A program made the position numbers and the translations under genes. A DNA stretch of 64,000 nt from Paenibacillus sp. PCH8 (GTDB lineage Bacteria > Bacillota > Bacilli > Paenibacillales > Paenibacillaceae), in NCBI RefSeq assembly GCF_002968835.1, contig NZ_PKQK01000001.1, positions 992,001-1,056,000 on the forward strand, read 5' to 3'. Positions within the stretch are counted from its first letter, which is position 1, and each line of letters begins with the position of its first letter. The notes under the pieces were generated by a model. It was not told the origin of the DNA. It saw only the letters and a list, made by a program, of their open reading frames with translations, and ran no database searches. Positions 17,598 to 27,747 of the stretch are shown one piece after another.

Positions 17598-19903
17598 ACC
17601 TGCACCCCACCTTCTGGACATGCAGACTGCAAGCGGTCCAGTCCATAGAACTGCGGCCCACCATTAGCCTGAACTCACCCGGTTCAACAACGGACTGCAG
17701 ACGGGAGTCGATCAGTGCGAGATGTTCCTTTTGCACAGGGAACGTAACGGTCCGGGTCTGCCCTGGCTCCAGATGAATCTTGCAAAAACCTTTCAGTGAC
17801 ATTTCGGCCCGGGTAACTGAGGCCGACACATCCGTGATATACAGCTGCACCACTTCTTTGCCTGCCACAGTTCCCGTATTCGTGACTTCCACTTGAACCT
17901 CTGCCTCCTCTTCAGGCCCAATCACTTCCGGTATAACCCTCACATTCTCATACTTGAATTCGGTATAGCTCAGTCCATGACCGAATGCATACTGCGGCGC
18001 AAGATCCATCTCCAGATACCGCTTGCCACGAGTACGTTTGGCATTATAGTTGACCGGAAGTTGACCTACATGCTTCGGAATGGATACCGTCAGGCGGCCA
18101 GATGGGTTCACATCACCGAACAGCACATCAGCTATCGCATTGCCACCCTCCTGTCCGGGGTACCAAGCCTCCACAATCGCCGGAATATGCTCATCGATCC
18201 ACGGTTCGGCCATTGGACGACCGTTGATATACACCACAACAACCGGTTTTCCCAGCTTATGTACTTCCTGCACCAGCTCCAATTGCACACCCATCAGGTT
18301 CAGCGATGCACGATCAATGCCTTCTCCGCACTCCATGTCATTCCACGGATCATCTGTCACAACCGATGCACCTGTCCGCAAGTCGATCGTGCCTTCGCCA
18401 AAATCGCGGGCACTTGACCCGCCCATCACCATCACGATGACATCCGCCTGTTCTGCACAAGTGATCGCCTGCGCAAATCCTTCCTTGGAATCGCCTTTAA
18501 TCCGGCAGCCGGGTGCATACAAGACCTGATCCGAATTAGCGCCAAGCTTGCGCGTAATGCCATCCAGCACCGTGACAATCTGTTCTCTCGGCTGCGGCGA
18601 GGTGTAATCCCCAAGCTGGTTGTAGATATGGTTCGCATTCGGACCAATGACGGCCAGCTTCGTGCCTATTTTGGCAAGCGGAAGGGTATTGCCTTCATTT
18701 TTCAGCAAAACAATTCCCTCCTGCGCGACTTCCCTCGCCAGCTGAATATGATCCTCGCAACCGATGACCTCTTCGGCAAAATTCGGATCAACATAAGGTT
18801 GCTCGAATAACCCGAGTCGGAATTTCATTTCCAGCACCCGCCGCACAGCCACATCCAGATCCTTCTCTCCAATCAGTCCCTGCTCAAGCGCCTGAACCAG
18901 ATGCTTGCGGTACATGTATCCGGACATTTCCATGTCCACGCCAGCCTGAAGCGACTGTGCCACCGCCTGCTCCCCGTTCTCGGCAGTGTTATGTCCGTTA
19001 ACCAGCATCTGAATGGCACCGAAATCCGTAATCACGAATCCGTCGAATCCCCACTGCTCTCGCAAAAGATCATTCAACAAATACGTACTGGACGTGCACG
19101 GTACCCCATCAATCTCGTTATAGGCGGTCATGACAGAGCAAGCCCCGGCTTCCACGGCCTTCTTGAACGGCAGCAGGTCTACCTCGTGTAATTCACGTAA
19201 TCCCATATGCACCGGAGCTGCATTACGTCCTCCCTCCGAACTACCGTATGCTGCAAAATGCTTGAGTGTCGCTACAATCGTCCGGTTCGAATCAAGTCGC
19301 TCACCCTGTAGTCCTTTTATCGCTTCTACTGCGAATTCACCGATCAAGTATGGATCTTCGGCAAAACATTCCTCCGTCCGGCCCCATCTCGGGTCACGCA
19401 CTACATCGAGTACCGGAGAATACGTGGCCGCTCCCCCTGACTTCGGGTTTCCACAGCAATGGCTTCACACATCTTGCGGTACAGTTCCATATTCCACGTG
19501 CTGCCCACCGTTAACGGTACCGGAAACACCGTCGCCCCAATCGCCATATGCCCATGGGAACACTCTTCCCCGAATAAAATAGGAATGCCGAGCCGGGAGT
19601 TCTCCATCGCATACTGCTGAATGACATTGGTCGCAACGGCTCCCTGGCGTGGTGTGAGGCCTGTTTCCAGCGTGACTTCAGTCCACGGGTCAGCCCGAAG
19701 TACACCGTACAGAGACCCCACACCCCCTGTGCCATATCGGCTATGAACTCTTCCGTTACCTGTACCGTACCATCTACTGCCTTATCATACGTCTTCCACC
19801 CCATCGGCTGGATCAGCTGCCCAATCTTCTCCGCTGTGGTCATTCGTTCGAGCAGATCCTGAACCCGCTCCTGAATGGGAAGCGAAGCATCTTTATAGTC
19901 CAT
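17572..19903 (-). pseudogene. GH3 beta-glycosidase with two -1 frameshifts
   Basis: Three frames together encode one roughly 778-aa GH3 enzyme. Piece 1 is 19903 to about 19725 (DYKDASLPIQERVQDLLERM). Piece 2 carries YGVLRADPWTEVT, GIPILFGEECSHGH and the region up to VETRSQG. Piece 3 runs from about 19432 to 17572 with RDPRWGRTEECFAEDP, the nucleophile segment GFVITDFGAI, the GH3 C domain (SGRLTVSIP) and a FnIII-like end. Both junctions, at the C runs 19723-19727 and 19433-19437, are repaired by one extra G in the coding strand (QGGVGSLYG and QGGAATYSPVLDVV). Such enzymes release beta-linked glucose, xylose or GlcNAc. ATG 19903 is 9 nt after AAGGAG. Confidence 0.88.
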
Positions 19904-19942
19904 ATACACATTCTCCTTATTTCGGATTGGTCAGGCACTTGC

Positions 19943-22162
19943 TTACATGGCTTTACGGTAATCACTCGGAGCTACCCCCACCACGTTTTTGAACGCCCGG
20001 TTGAAGGAATTATAGTTCGTGTACCCTACGTCCTCACTGATCTCCTGAATGGCCTTATCGGTCTCCTGCATGAGCTGTTTGGCTCTTTCAATCCGATGAC
20101 TAATCAGTAAATCCACGAATTTCTCCCCAATCTCATCCTTGAAAAGCTTGCTCAGATACTTCGGATTAATATCGAACAGATCACTAAGGTAGTTCAGCGA
20201 CAGATCAGGATTATGGTAATGCTGCTCAATGTATTTGCGAATCTCCAGAATATGCGACCTGTGTTTCCGGGAACATTGCAACGTCTGCATCTGCTGCGCC
20301 AGCTCTCTGAATCCTTCCCAGCACAGCTCACGCAGGTCGGCTAATGTCTCCCAGCCCTCCAGCCTTGGGAGAAGCGGGGTGAATATGGCTGCCCATGACT
20401 CCTGATACTCCCGTGGAAGCTCGGCGAATTCCCGATTGTAATGCTGGAATAACAGTTGAATCGTATTCATAATCTCCTGACGGGACAGGACAGACTCGCT
20501 GATCTGTTCAAACAGCCTTTCCAAATGCTTTTCCCAGACATCGTCCGATAATCGCATCGCCTGTACGAACAGCGAGATGGTCTTCAGGAACTCATACACA
20601 TCATTGGTCGAGTTCGGCACGTCACTGCATGGAATGATTCGATTCGTACCGAGTACAGCCTTGTACTCTAATGCATGCATGGCTTCTTTTAACGAAGCTC
20701 TTAGCCCCCGAATATCAACTGCCACCCTGCCTACGCCAATGGTAACGGTGAAATTCAAATATTGATCGATCCGGTCGAGATACCCGGTGAGTAATCGATA
20801 CTCCGTCTCCTCAGCCTGCTCCATTGCCGGAACCCAGAGGATCGCATACAGCCGCTGATCGGAGAGCCATTCTGCCCATACTTCCGTTCCTTCGTGCCTT
20901 GCACTCTCTTGTAGAATGCTCGATAACACGAATTTCAGGAGTGATTGGTCCTGTTGATGATACTCCGCCACGAATGCATCATACCGGTCCATCTCGACTA
21001 CCATCACGGCCCACCGATGCTCCATTCCAGGCAGTTTGAACTTCTTCATCTCCGTGGTGAGTTCACTGCTCGTGTAGTCTCGCGTACCTTCCAGCAACTC
21101 CTGAAAGAACACCCTTTTCTGCAAAATCAGATTCTCTTCATGCTCCTCCTGATACTGCTTCGTCTGGTCAATCATGCGTTCCAGCGTGGTATGAATGAAT
21201 CGGAATTCATTCTCTTTGCCATAGTTCAGCCCCGATTGCTTCTGCGAAGATACGGTCTGAATCAACGTAACAATCTGCTGAATGGGCTTGTAATTCCTGC
21301 GAGTCACATAGATTACCCACACGACCCCGATCAAGACCACCACTACTGCAAAAATAAACCAGATATTATAGAATTGCAGGGCGAATTTGACGATTTTGCC
21401 ATTGTTCAGCCCGGTCTGTACCTTCCAGCCGCTATAACTTGACATGAATTCGGAGAAGACTTCTCCTGAAGCGATTCTGGCAGAATCCTGAATACCTTCA
21501 GGCATGCCGCTGTCCCACAGGTTACCGCCAGCACGGTTGAAGACGTTCACGAACGTAAATTCCGGATCATACATCTGCATAATGGATTTCTTCAGCGTGT
21601 TCAAGTCCACGTTAGCGACTACAAGCCCTTTGCCGTTTCCAACACTTCTCACAATGGTAATCACCTGCTCAGGCGCTTCCGAAGAAAAGGCCTTGAATGC
21701 TCGCGCCCCTGCCCACTTCTGTTCATCCCTCGTCCGGCTATCCGCAATAAATGCTGCATCCGGGAATTCTCCAATCGGGACAGCCTTTCCGTTACTGAAG
21801 ACGATGCCATCCCCGTACCGAACGAGATAGATTGAATCAATCAGCGGATACTCTATTTTCAATTCATCAATCACCTGGACCGCCTGAATACCTGCATACA
21901 CATCCTCGCTACCAGATACCGAGAAATAATTCTTCAAGTTAGGGTTGGTCAGAATCTCGCGCAGCACCTTGAAGTCGATGGAGCGCAGAGAGTTATCCAG
22001 ATATTGCGTGACCTGTGAGGCGAGGAATTCATTGGCTTTGAGCGCTTCTCTGCGGTTCTGTTCATTGAATACCTGGAAGAAAATAAAGAATAGAATGGTC
22101 GTCACAATAAAAAAAACAGGCAGATACGACAACAGCAAACGCCTAAACCAATTGTTGTTCAT
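19943..22162 (-). CDS. Membrane Cache/AraC-type transcriptional regulator
   Basis: This roughly 740-aa protein combines an N-terminal helix (RLLLSYLPVFFIVTTILFFI), an extracellular dCache-like region (about 35-265), a second helix (FIFAVVVVLIGVVWVIYV) and a cytoplasmic linker. The C-terminal AraC HTH pair (about 640-740) has NYLSDLFDINPKYLSKLFK and DVGYTNYNSFNRAFKNVVG. It is the Paenibacillus-type one-protein sensor regulator that binds DNA directly. It lies between the solute-binding protein gene and GH3, so it probably senses an outside sugar and activates this locus. Start ATG 22162; TTG 22168 is the alternative. Confidence 0.88.
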   Translation of the reverse strand: MNNNWFRRLLLSYLPVFFIVTTILFFIFFQVFNEQNRREALKANEFLASQVTQYLDNSLRSIDFKVLREILTNPNLKNYFSVSGSEDVYAGIQAVQVIDELKIEYPLIDSIYLVRYGDGIVFSNGKAVPIGEFPDAAFIADSRTRDEQKWAGARAFKAFSSEAPEQVITIVRSVGNGKGLVVANVDLNTLKKSIMQMYDPEFTFVNVFNRAGGNLWDSGMPEGIQDSARIASGEVFSEFMSSYSGWKVQTGLNNGKIVKFALQFYNIWFIFAVVVVLIGVVWVIYVTRRNYKPIQQIVTLIQTVSSQKQSGLNYGKENEFRFIHTTLERMIDQTKQYQEEHEENLILQKRVFFQELLEGTRDYTSSELTTEMKKFKLPGMEHRWAVMVVEMDRYDAFVAEYHQQDQSLLKFVLSSILQESARHEGTEVWAEWLSDQRLYAILWVPAMEQAEETEYRLLTGYLDRIDQYLNFTVTIGVGRVAVDIRGLRASLKEAMHALEYKAVLGTNRIIPCSDVPNSTNDVYEFLKTISLFVQAMRLSDDVWEKHLERLFEQISESVLSRQEIMNTIQLLFQHYNREFAELPREYQESWAAIFTPLLPRLEGWETLADLRELCWEGFRELAQQMQTLQCSRKHRSHILEIRKYIEQHYHNPDLSLNYLSDLFDINPKYLSKLFKDEIGEKFVDLLISHRIERAKQLMQETDKAIQEISEDVGYTNYNSFNRAFKNVVGVAPSDYRKAM

Positions 22163-22284
22163 CTCCAAGGCCCCCCACCATTACTGTTCATGCTGCATGA
22201 TGACAATCACTCGCGCCGGTTGCTAATTTTCATAAATATTCAGTACATGATATCGGATGACATGGGGTTGTCATAGGAGAAGAC

Positions 22285-22313
22285 CGTCCCGGTCACGGGT
22301 GACGGACGGGACA
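22285..22313 (-). terminator. Attenuator-like hairpin after the solute-binding protein gene
   Basis: Minus-strand RNA forms GTCCCG/CGGGAC with an inner GTCAC/GTGAC helix, but only a weak U tract follows. It may cause partial termination and reduce the downstream regulator and glycosidases relative to the binding protein, or stabilise the upstream mRNA. Confidence 0.4.
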
Positions 22314-22342
22314 GCCTCTATGATGAATCCAGGGATCAACGA

Positions 22343-23971
22343 TTATTGATTCTTCTCAATGGCACGCTGATAGATATCAAGGTAATTGCTCAGTCCGAGA
22401 CCATCGAAGCCTTTGACATACGAATCCCAATCTTTCTCAATGCTCTTGCTACCAATAATGAACTGGGCCATATTCGTCTGCACATAGTCCTTGATGGCCG
22501 TAGTCAGTTGTGCAGCCGATTCGGTATCCTCCGGACGGATAAATACGTTCGCAGGGTACACTTCTTTCGGTGCATAAGGTTCATATACATTGGTTGCTTG
22601 CGCCAGACGTGTACCATAGCCTTCTGCTTCGAGCGGATTCTGCCCTTCTGCAAACAGGTTGCGGAATGTGTTGGACAAGTCATGCGCGCCGATCTGTGAC
22701 CAACTCTCGTTCACGATGACGTTCGGGTCACGTTCAGGCAGATTGTAGTAGCTGTATTTGGCAGACTCACCATTGATGTTTTTCTCATCGGCATTTGCCT
22801 TCTTCCATCCCTTGCCTTCGGTTGGGCCATACTCCGCGTACAGCGCACCTTCTTCACTGAACATGTAGTCCACAATCTGGATCGCAGCAATCTGCTGCGC
22901 TTCTGTCGCTTTGTTGGTGATGGCAAACTCAAACTCGCCGACGCTCTGTGTAGCACCTGTCGTCTGCACACCATCCGGTCCCTTTAATGGAGGAACGATC
23001 TCCCAGTGCTGGTGACGGGTGATGTCTTTGTCATACGTGTTAACCAGATAGCTAACCAGCGCTGTTGTAATGGAGCCGACCACTTCATCGCCTTCCTTGT
23101 TCCCCAGCTGTCCGATCGCCTGATCGTTCTGTGTGAAGGAAGCCGGATCAATCAGGCCATCTGCGTACAACTTGTTCATATACTCCAGCCCTTTCTTCCA
23201 ACCTTCCTGATTCGCAGCAAAGCTCACTTTGCCATCGTTCACGATCAGGTACTTGTCGTTATCATTGTAGATGAAGCTGTTCATCAAGTAGGCATCAATA
23301 TTGCCGTTCCATACATATTTGTTCGGCGCGCCCGTCAGTGGAATCTCGTCAGCTTTACCGTTACCATTCGGATCTTGTGTCTTGAACGCCTTCAGAACCG
23401 TGTACAGTTCTTCTGTCGTGGTTGGCATTTTCAGACCCAGATTATCGAGCCACTCCATGTTGATCCAGTATTTCTGTGCATACGTACAGTGATAACATTC
23501 ATTGAAAATAGGTAGTGCGTAGATGTTGCCATCCGGTGCTGTTACGGCTTCTTTGAAGTACGGCTTCTCTTCCATAGCCTTGGTCAGATTCGGACCATAC
23601 TCTTTAATCAAGTCTTGTAGCGGAAGGAACACGCCCTGTTTGCCATAGGTTTGAAGGTCTGAGGTGGTGAACTTGCCGTGAAGAAATACTTCGGGATAAT
23701 CACCACTGGCCAGCAGCAATTGTCTGCGATCCTGCAAGGCGTCCGTTGGGGCCAGATCCCATTTCAGGGTCACGTCGAACTTGTCTTCGATAAATTGGGT
23801 GAATTCATTCTCTTCCATGGACGCTTTGCCTTGCGGAGCAAAGAAAGTCATCGTCACCGGGCCACCGCTCTCCCCGCTACCCGTACCCGATTCTTCGGAT
23901 GAACTGCATGCGGACAACAAAGCCATCGAAGCAAAGACCAGAAACAACATCGAAATCCAAGATTTTCTCAA
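22343..23971 (-). CDS. Extracellular sugar-binding lipoprotein (LipO-type)
   Basis: The 542-aa protein starts at a TTG (23971) placed 7 nt after AGGAGG; longer frames upstream are not supported. The lipoprotein signal peptide RKSWISMLFLVFASMALLSAC ends in a lipobox with Cys22, followed by a Ser/Gly-rich linker. The mature part matches the large solute-binding proteins (YtcQ/LipO class) of the LplBC-type ABC systems, with TMTFFAPQG, LKWDLAPTDALQDRRQLLLA and KGWKKANADEKN. It delivers oligosaccharides to the two permeases encoded just upstream. An ATPase (usually a shared MsmX) is not in the window. Confidence 0.88.
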   Translation of the reverse strand: MRKSWISMLFLVFASMALLSACSSSEESGTGSGESGGPVTMTFFAPQGKASMEENEFTQFIEDKFDVTLKWDLAPTDALQDRRQLLLASGDYPEVFLHGKFTTSDLQTYGKQGVFLPLQDLIKEYGPNLTKAMEEKPYFKEAVTAPDGNIYALPIFNECYHCTYAQKYWINMEWLDNLGLKMPTTTEELYTVLKAFKTQDPNGNGKADEIPLTGAPNKYVWNGNIDAYLMNSFIYNDNDKYLIVNDGKVSFAANQEGWKKGLEYMNKLYADGLIDPASFTQNDQAIGQLGNKEGDEVVGSITTALVSYLVNTYDKDITRHQHWEIVPPLKGPDGVQTTGATQSVGEFEFAITNKATEAQQIAAIQIVDYMFSEEGALYAEYGPTEGKGWKKANADEKNINGESAKYSYYNLPERDPNVIVNESWSQIGAHDLSNTFRNLFAEGQNPLEAEGYGTRLAQATNVYEPYAPKEVYPANVFIRPEDTESAAQLTTAIKDYVQTNMAQFIIGSKSIEKDWDSYVKGFDGLGLSNYLDIYQRAIEKNQ

Positions 23972-24119
23972 TCTGACTCCTCCTTTTTGTTCATAACGGA
24001 TACCACTCATTCGTAGTGCACAGGTATAAAATTGATTCCCGAAGCCGGCGTGTTCCCCCACCTCCTTTCCATAAGCCAACCAGCCATCGGGATACGAAAA
24101 TGGGAATACATCACATGGA

Positions 24120-25028
24120 TTAACCCTTGAGGGAACCGACCATGACCCCTTTGACAAAATGCTTCTGTACAAATGGATACATGATCAGAATTGGAATACT
24201 CGCAACAACGATCAACGCATATTTCAGTACCTGTTCAAACCCCTGATCCCGCATCTGTTGGCTCGTATTGGCGAGCATCGCCGGATCAGCTGCATTCAGG
24301 ATCAACAGATTGCGAAGCACATATTGCAGCGGGAATAACTTCTCGGAACGCAGATAGATCAGTGCATCAAAGTACGCATTCCAGTGACCTACGGCATACA
24401 TAAGCGTCATAACCGCCAGAATCGGCTTGGATAACGGGAGAACCACGCTGATCAGATAGCGGATATCCCGGCACCCGTCCATCTCTGCGGCCTCTCCGAG
24501 TTCCTCCGGGATGGAAGATTGGAAGAAGGTTCGTGCCACGATAACCTGGAATATGGCGAGCGCCCCGGGCAGCCACATCGCCCAACGTGTATCCAGCAGA
24601 TGCAAATCCTTCATCAGCAGGTAGGTCGGAATCAGACCACCATCAAAGAACATGGTGATCATCATGAAAATGATGATGGCTCCCCGTCCATAGAACGACT
24701 TTCGTGACAAGGGATAGGCAAGCATGACGGTAAGGACCACGTTAATGAACGTGCCGACCACGGTGTAGATGATCGTGTTATAGAAACCGAGCATGAGCTG
24801 TTGGCTTTTGAAAATGGAGATGTACGCCTTGATGTTGAAATCAACCGGGAACAGCCACACCTGACCGGATGTCACGGCGCGTGAAGAGCTGAGGGAAGAA
24901 CTGATAATGTACAAGAGCGGGTAGAACACCGTTAACAGGATGGCAATCAGAAAAATATAGTTGAATGTCATGAAGATGCGGTCACCAAGCGGGTCCTTGA
25001 TCCGATTACGATGCAACAGGTTGAACAT
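24120..25028 (-). CDS. Carbohydrate ABC transporter permease (LplC/YtcP-type)
   Basis: This 302-aa protein has six membrane helices and the permease EAA motif EELGEAAEMDGCRDIRYLISVVLPLSKP (about 195-222), which contacts the ATPase. It starts MFNLLHRNRIKDPLGDR after GGAGGAG and ends HFVKGVMVGSLKG. It lies 15 nt downstream of its partner permease and 148 nt upstream of the solute-binding protein. Together they form an importer for complex sugars. Confidence 0.9.
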   Translation of the reverse strand: MFNLLHRNRIKDPLGDRIFMTFNYIFLIAILLTVFYPLLYIISSSLSSSRAVTSGQVWLFPVDFNIKAYISIFKSQQLMLGFYNTIIYTVVGTFINVVLTVMLAYPLSRKSFYGRGAIIIFMMITMFFDGGLIPTYLLMKDLHLLDTRWAMWLPGALAIFQVIVARTFFQSSIPEELGEAAEMDGCRDIRYLISVVLPLSKPILAVMTLMYAVGHWNAYFDALIYLRSEKLFPLQYVLRNLLILNAADPAMLANTSQQMRDQGFEQVLKYALIVVASIPILIMYPFVQKHFVKGVMVGSLKG

Positions 25029-25043
25029 AGATGAGCTCCTCCT

Positions 25044-26021
25044 TTACCACAAGCTGTTCTGGGATACTTTGCGCGATATGCCGTTGACGATAACCAGCAG
25101 GATCAGGTTGATAATGGAGTTAAAGAACCCTACTGCTGAGGAGAAGCTGAAATTCGCACCGATCAGACCGACCTTGTACACATACGTCGAGATGACCTCC
25201 GAAGCGCTTGTGTTGAGCGGATTCTGCATTAGATATATTTTCTCGAAGCCCACGCCCATAATGCTGCCCAGACTCAGAATCAGCAGGATGACGGTGACTG
25301 GAACAAGTGTGGGAAGGTCGATGTGCCAGATTTTCCGTAGCCTTGAAGCGCCGTCCATCTTCGCTGCCTCATACAGGGATGGATCAACACCAGCAAGGGC
25401 TGCAATGTATATAATTGAAGAATATCCCATACCCTGCCACACGCCCGACCAGACATAGATCGATTTGAAGTATTCCGGAATACCCATGAAGTTGGTCATC
25501 GGGAAGCCGAGTAAGGTGAACAGCTTGTCTACTACGCCCACATGCGGGGAGAGCATCAGAATAATAATGGATACCATGACGACGGTGGAGATAAAATGCG
25601 GAGCGTAGGTGACCATCTGTACGGTCTTTTTAAAATAACCCGTTCGAATCTCATTCAGCGCTAACGCCAGCAGGATCGGGATGGGGAAACCCGCAATTAA
25701 GGAATAGAAACTGATGCCTATTGTGTTTTTGATCAACAGCCAGAAGTTTGGAGATTGGAAGAAGGCTTCAAAGTGTTTCAGTCCGACCCATGGGCTTCCC
25801 CAGATTCCTTTGACCACACTGAAGTCCTTGAAGGCGATCTGGACACCCACCATCGGGATATACTTGAAGATCAACAGATACAATACGGGAGGCAGCACGA
25901 GCAGGTAGAGCTCCCAGTGCTTCTTGAGGCTTTTGATGAATGGATGCTGCCGCTTGGGCTGCACATCATTCCTCTGCTGGAGTTCCATCTTGGTAGGTAT
26001 GCCTTCTGTTGCTCGACTCAT
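25044..26021 (-). CDS. Carbohydrate ABC transporter permease (LplB/YtcC-type)
   Basis: The ATG at 26021 is 8 nt after AAGGAG. A GTG at 26030 is less well spaced. The 325-aa protein has six helices and the EAA motif SLYEAAKMDGASRLRKIWHIDLPTL (about 210-235). It is the first gene of the operon and lies downstream of a good SigA-type promoter with an overlapping cre-like site (26138-26187), which points to glucose repression of the whole import and hydrolysis unit. Confidence 0.9.
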   Translation of the reverse strand: MSRATEGIPTKMELQQRNDVQPKRQHPFIKSLKKHWELYLLVLPPVLYLLIFKYIPMVGVQIAFKDFSVVKGIWGSPWVGLKHFEAFFQSPNFWLLIKNTIGISFYSLIAGFPIPILLALALNEIRTGYFKKTVQMVTYAPHFISTVVMVSIIILMLSPHVGVVDKLFTLLGFPMTNFMGIPEYFKSIYVWSGVWQGMGYSSIIYIAALAGVDPSLYEAAKMDGASRLRKIWHIDLPTLVPVTVILLILSLGSIMGVGFEKIYLMQNPLNTSASEVISTYVYKVGLIGANFSFSSAVGFFNSIINLILLVIVNGISRKVSQNSLW

Positions 26022-26137
26022 TTGCGTCACTCCTTCTACACCTCAAGTGTAATAATACATTACATTTACATCCCTTAAACAACCTTTTTTCTGTTCATTT
26101 CACCTGATCAGAAGTAATGATGTTAATATTCATATCA

Positions 26138-26187
26138 GGTAGCGCTTTCTTAATTCGATAGTACCTTGAGCGGCGAACTTTTATCAA
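26138..26187 (-). promoter_or_regulatory. Promoter with downstream cre-like site for the ABC/glycosidase operon
   Basis: On the minus strand TTGATA (26187-26182), an 18-nt spacer and TACTAT (26163-26158) form a SigA-type promoter. About 8 nt further lies AGAAAGCGCTACCT (26151-26138), close to the cre consensus TGWAANCGNTNWCA with three mismatches. The position near the start site fits CcpA road-block repression. Confidence 0.5.
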
Positions 26188-26285
26188 TTTGCAATTTTCT
26201 CCGACCTCTCTATATTCTCCAAACCCTTATATGACAAGCGATTGCGAGCTGCTACTATTGGAAAGTGGTCTCCTTATGTATGGGT

Positions 26286-26322
26286 AAAAAAATCCCGGGG
26301 GCTGCTATAGCTCCCCCGGAAT
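26286..26322 (-). terminator. Terminator of the GH29 gene
   Basis: Minus-strand TTCCGGGGG pairs with CCCCCGGGA around an 11-nt loop and is followed by seven T. It begins 13 nt after the GH29 stop at 26335. Confidence 0.85.
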
Positions 26323-26334
26323 TGACATCTTGTT

Positions 26335-27747
26335 CTATGCGCTTGTTACTATTCGGAATGTAAGCGTGATGGGTGCTACGCCGGAAACCATTGATTGTGG
26401 CAGTTCCACGACAAACCCTTCTTCCGTCTGCTGAAACGAAAGTACGTCATTCGTACTGACGAGTTCAATCCGCTCCACCTTTTCCATATAGGGGATGATC
26501 AGTTGTGGTTCGATGGCCTCGTTCTCGTCTCGGTATATACGGAAGGCATATACGGTATTGATGTCGGCTTTCTGCGTGAAAGCCCATTCTTTCGTAAAGT
26601 ACGGTTCGCAGATTCGAGTTCCATAGACGCCTTCTCCGTGAGTACCCAGCCATTCTCCAAGTCCCTGGATACCTCGAATTGCCCCTTTTGGCAGACGGCC
26701 ATCCGGTTGTGGCCCCACATTCAATGCCAGGTTGCCTCCTTTGGACACCACTTCGAGTAGAATATGTGCCAGCTGTCTTCCTGATTTATACTGATCATCG
26801 AATCCGAAGGCAAAGGAATGGCCTACCGTAATACAGCTCTCCCATGGGATGTTCATCGCATGATCCGGGATCGTCTGCTCAGGGGTGACGATATTCTCAT
26901 ACGGGCCACCGACAGTGCGATCGGCGGATAGAAGCCAAGGTTGTGTGGTCTTCCGCGCCCGCTCCACAACTTCGCCAAGTCGGATATCCTGACCATGCCG
27001 CCCTTCGCGCACCCAACCGGCATCCAACCACAGGCATTCAATTCGTCCGTAGTTCGTCAACAGCTCCATAATCTGTTCATGTGTGAACTCCACGAATTTC
27101 TCCCACAGCCAAGGATACTTGTGGGGATCATAGGATGGGCCACGCCACATGTGACGTCCACGTTCCATGCCCGGTGCCCAGTAATATGGAGTATGCCAGT
27201 CCGCTTTGGAGAAATACGCTGAGATGCCCAGTCCTTTGGCCCGGAAAGCGTCAAACAGGGCTCTACAGATGTCTGCATACTTATGAGTATGAAAAGGCGT
27301 GTCCTTGCCTGTGATCCGATAATCCGTCGTGTGGGTATCCCACATACAGAAGCCGTCATGGTGTTTAGTGGTGAACAGGAAGTATTTGAAGCCGTTATCT
27401 GCCGCCATCTGTGCCCATTCCTCCGGCTGAAAGCGGATTGGATTGAAGGTTTTGTTCAGATCGAAATATTCGCGCTTGAAGTCTTCCATGTCATCCGTCC
27501 AGTCGATATCATCCCGCGACCAATCACCATCCTCGTCACTCAGCGCCCAGGACTCTACGAGGCCCAGTTGGGAATATGGCCCCCAGTGCATCATCAAACC
27601 CAGCTTCTGGTCCTTGAACCACTCCAGCCGCCCCAGCAGCAGCGGATCTTCCGGTTTGACCCATTCGTCCTCTTTGCTAAAGTTGTGCACCCCGGCTTCA
27701 ACAATCTGCTCTTCCTGCTCCAGTACGGTTTCTTTGGTTTCGCTCAA
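26335..27747 (-). CDS. GH29 alpha-L-fucosidase
   Basis: The TTG at 27747 (MSETKETVL) is 9 nt after AAAGGAG; the ATG at 27756 directly abuts the ribosome site, so the TTG is preferred, giving 470 aa. GH29 signatures are present: QKLGLMMHWGPYSQLG, FTTKHHDGFCMWDT and the nucleophile segment RIECLWLDAGWV (Asp), plus GGNLALNVGPQPDGRLP. There is no signal peptide, so it should act on imported fucosylated oligosaccharides. It has its own terminator and lies between the importer operon and a Gfo/Idh/MocA gene. A second, more divergent GH29 is at 32156-33616. Confidence 0.92.
   Translation of the reverse strand: MSETKETVLEQEEQIVEAGVHNFSKEDEWVKPEDPLLLGRLEWFKDQKLGLMMHWGPYSQLGLVESWALSDEDGDWSRDDIDWTDDMEDFKREYFDLNKTFNPIRFQPEEWAQMAADNGFKYFLFTTKHHDGFCMWDTHTTDYRITGKDTPFHTHKYADICRALFDAFRAKGLGISAYFSKADWHTPYYWAPGMERGRHMWRGPSYDPHKYPWLWEKFVEFTHEQIMELLTNYGRIECLWLDAGWVREGRHGQDIRLGEVVERARKTTQPWLLSADRTVGGPYENIVTPEQTIPDHAMNIPWESCITVGHSFAFGFDDQYKSGRQLAHILLEVVSKGGNLALNVGPQPDGRLPKGAIRGIQGLGEWLGTHGEGVYGTRICEPYFTKEWAFTQKADINTVYAFRIYRDENEAIEPQLIIPYMEKVERIELVSTNDVLSFQQTEEGFVVELPQSMVSGVAPITLTFRIVTSA

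Noticed and set aside
19401..19721. Independent 106-aa GH3-like gene
   Set aside because: It is the middle section of the interrupted GH3. Both ends join to neighbouring frames by single-G repairs.
23972..24172. N-terminal extension of the solute-binding protein to 24172
   Set aside because: The TTG at 23971 has an ideal AGGAGG and begins a perfect lipoprotein signal peptide; the extension does not look like a signal sequence.
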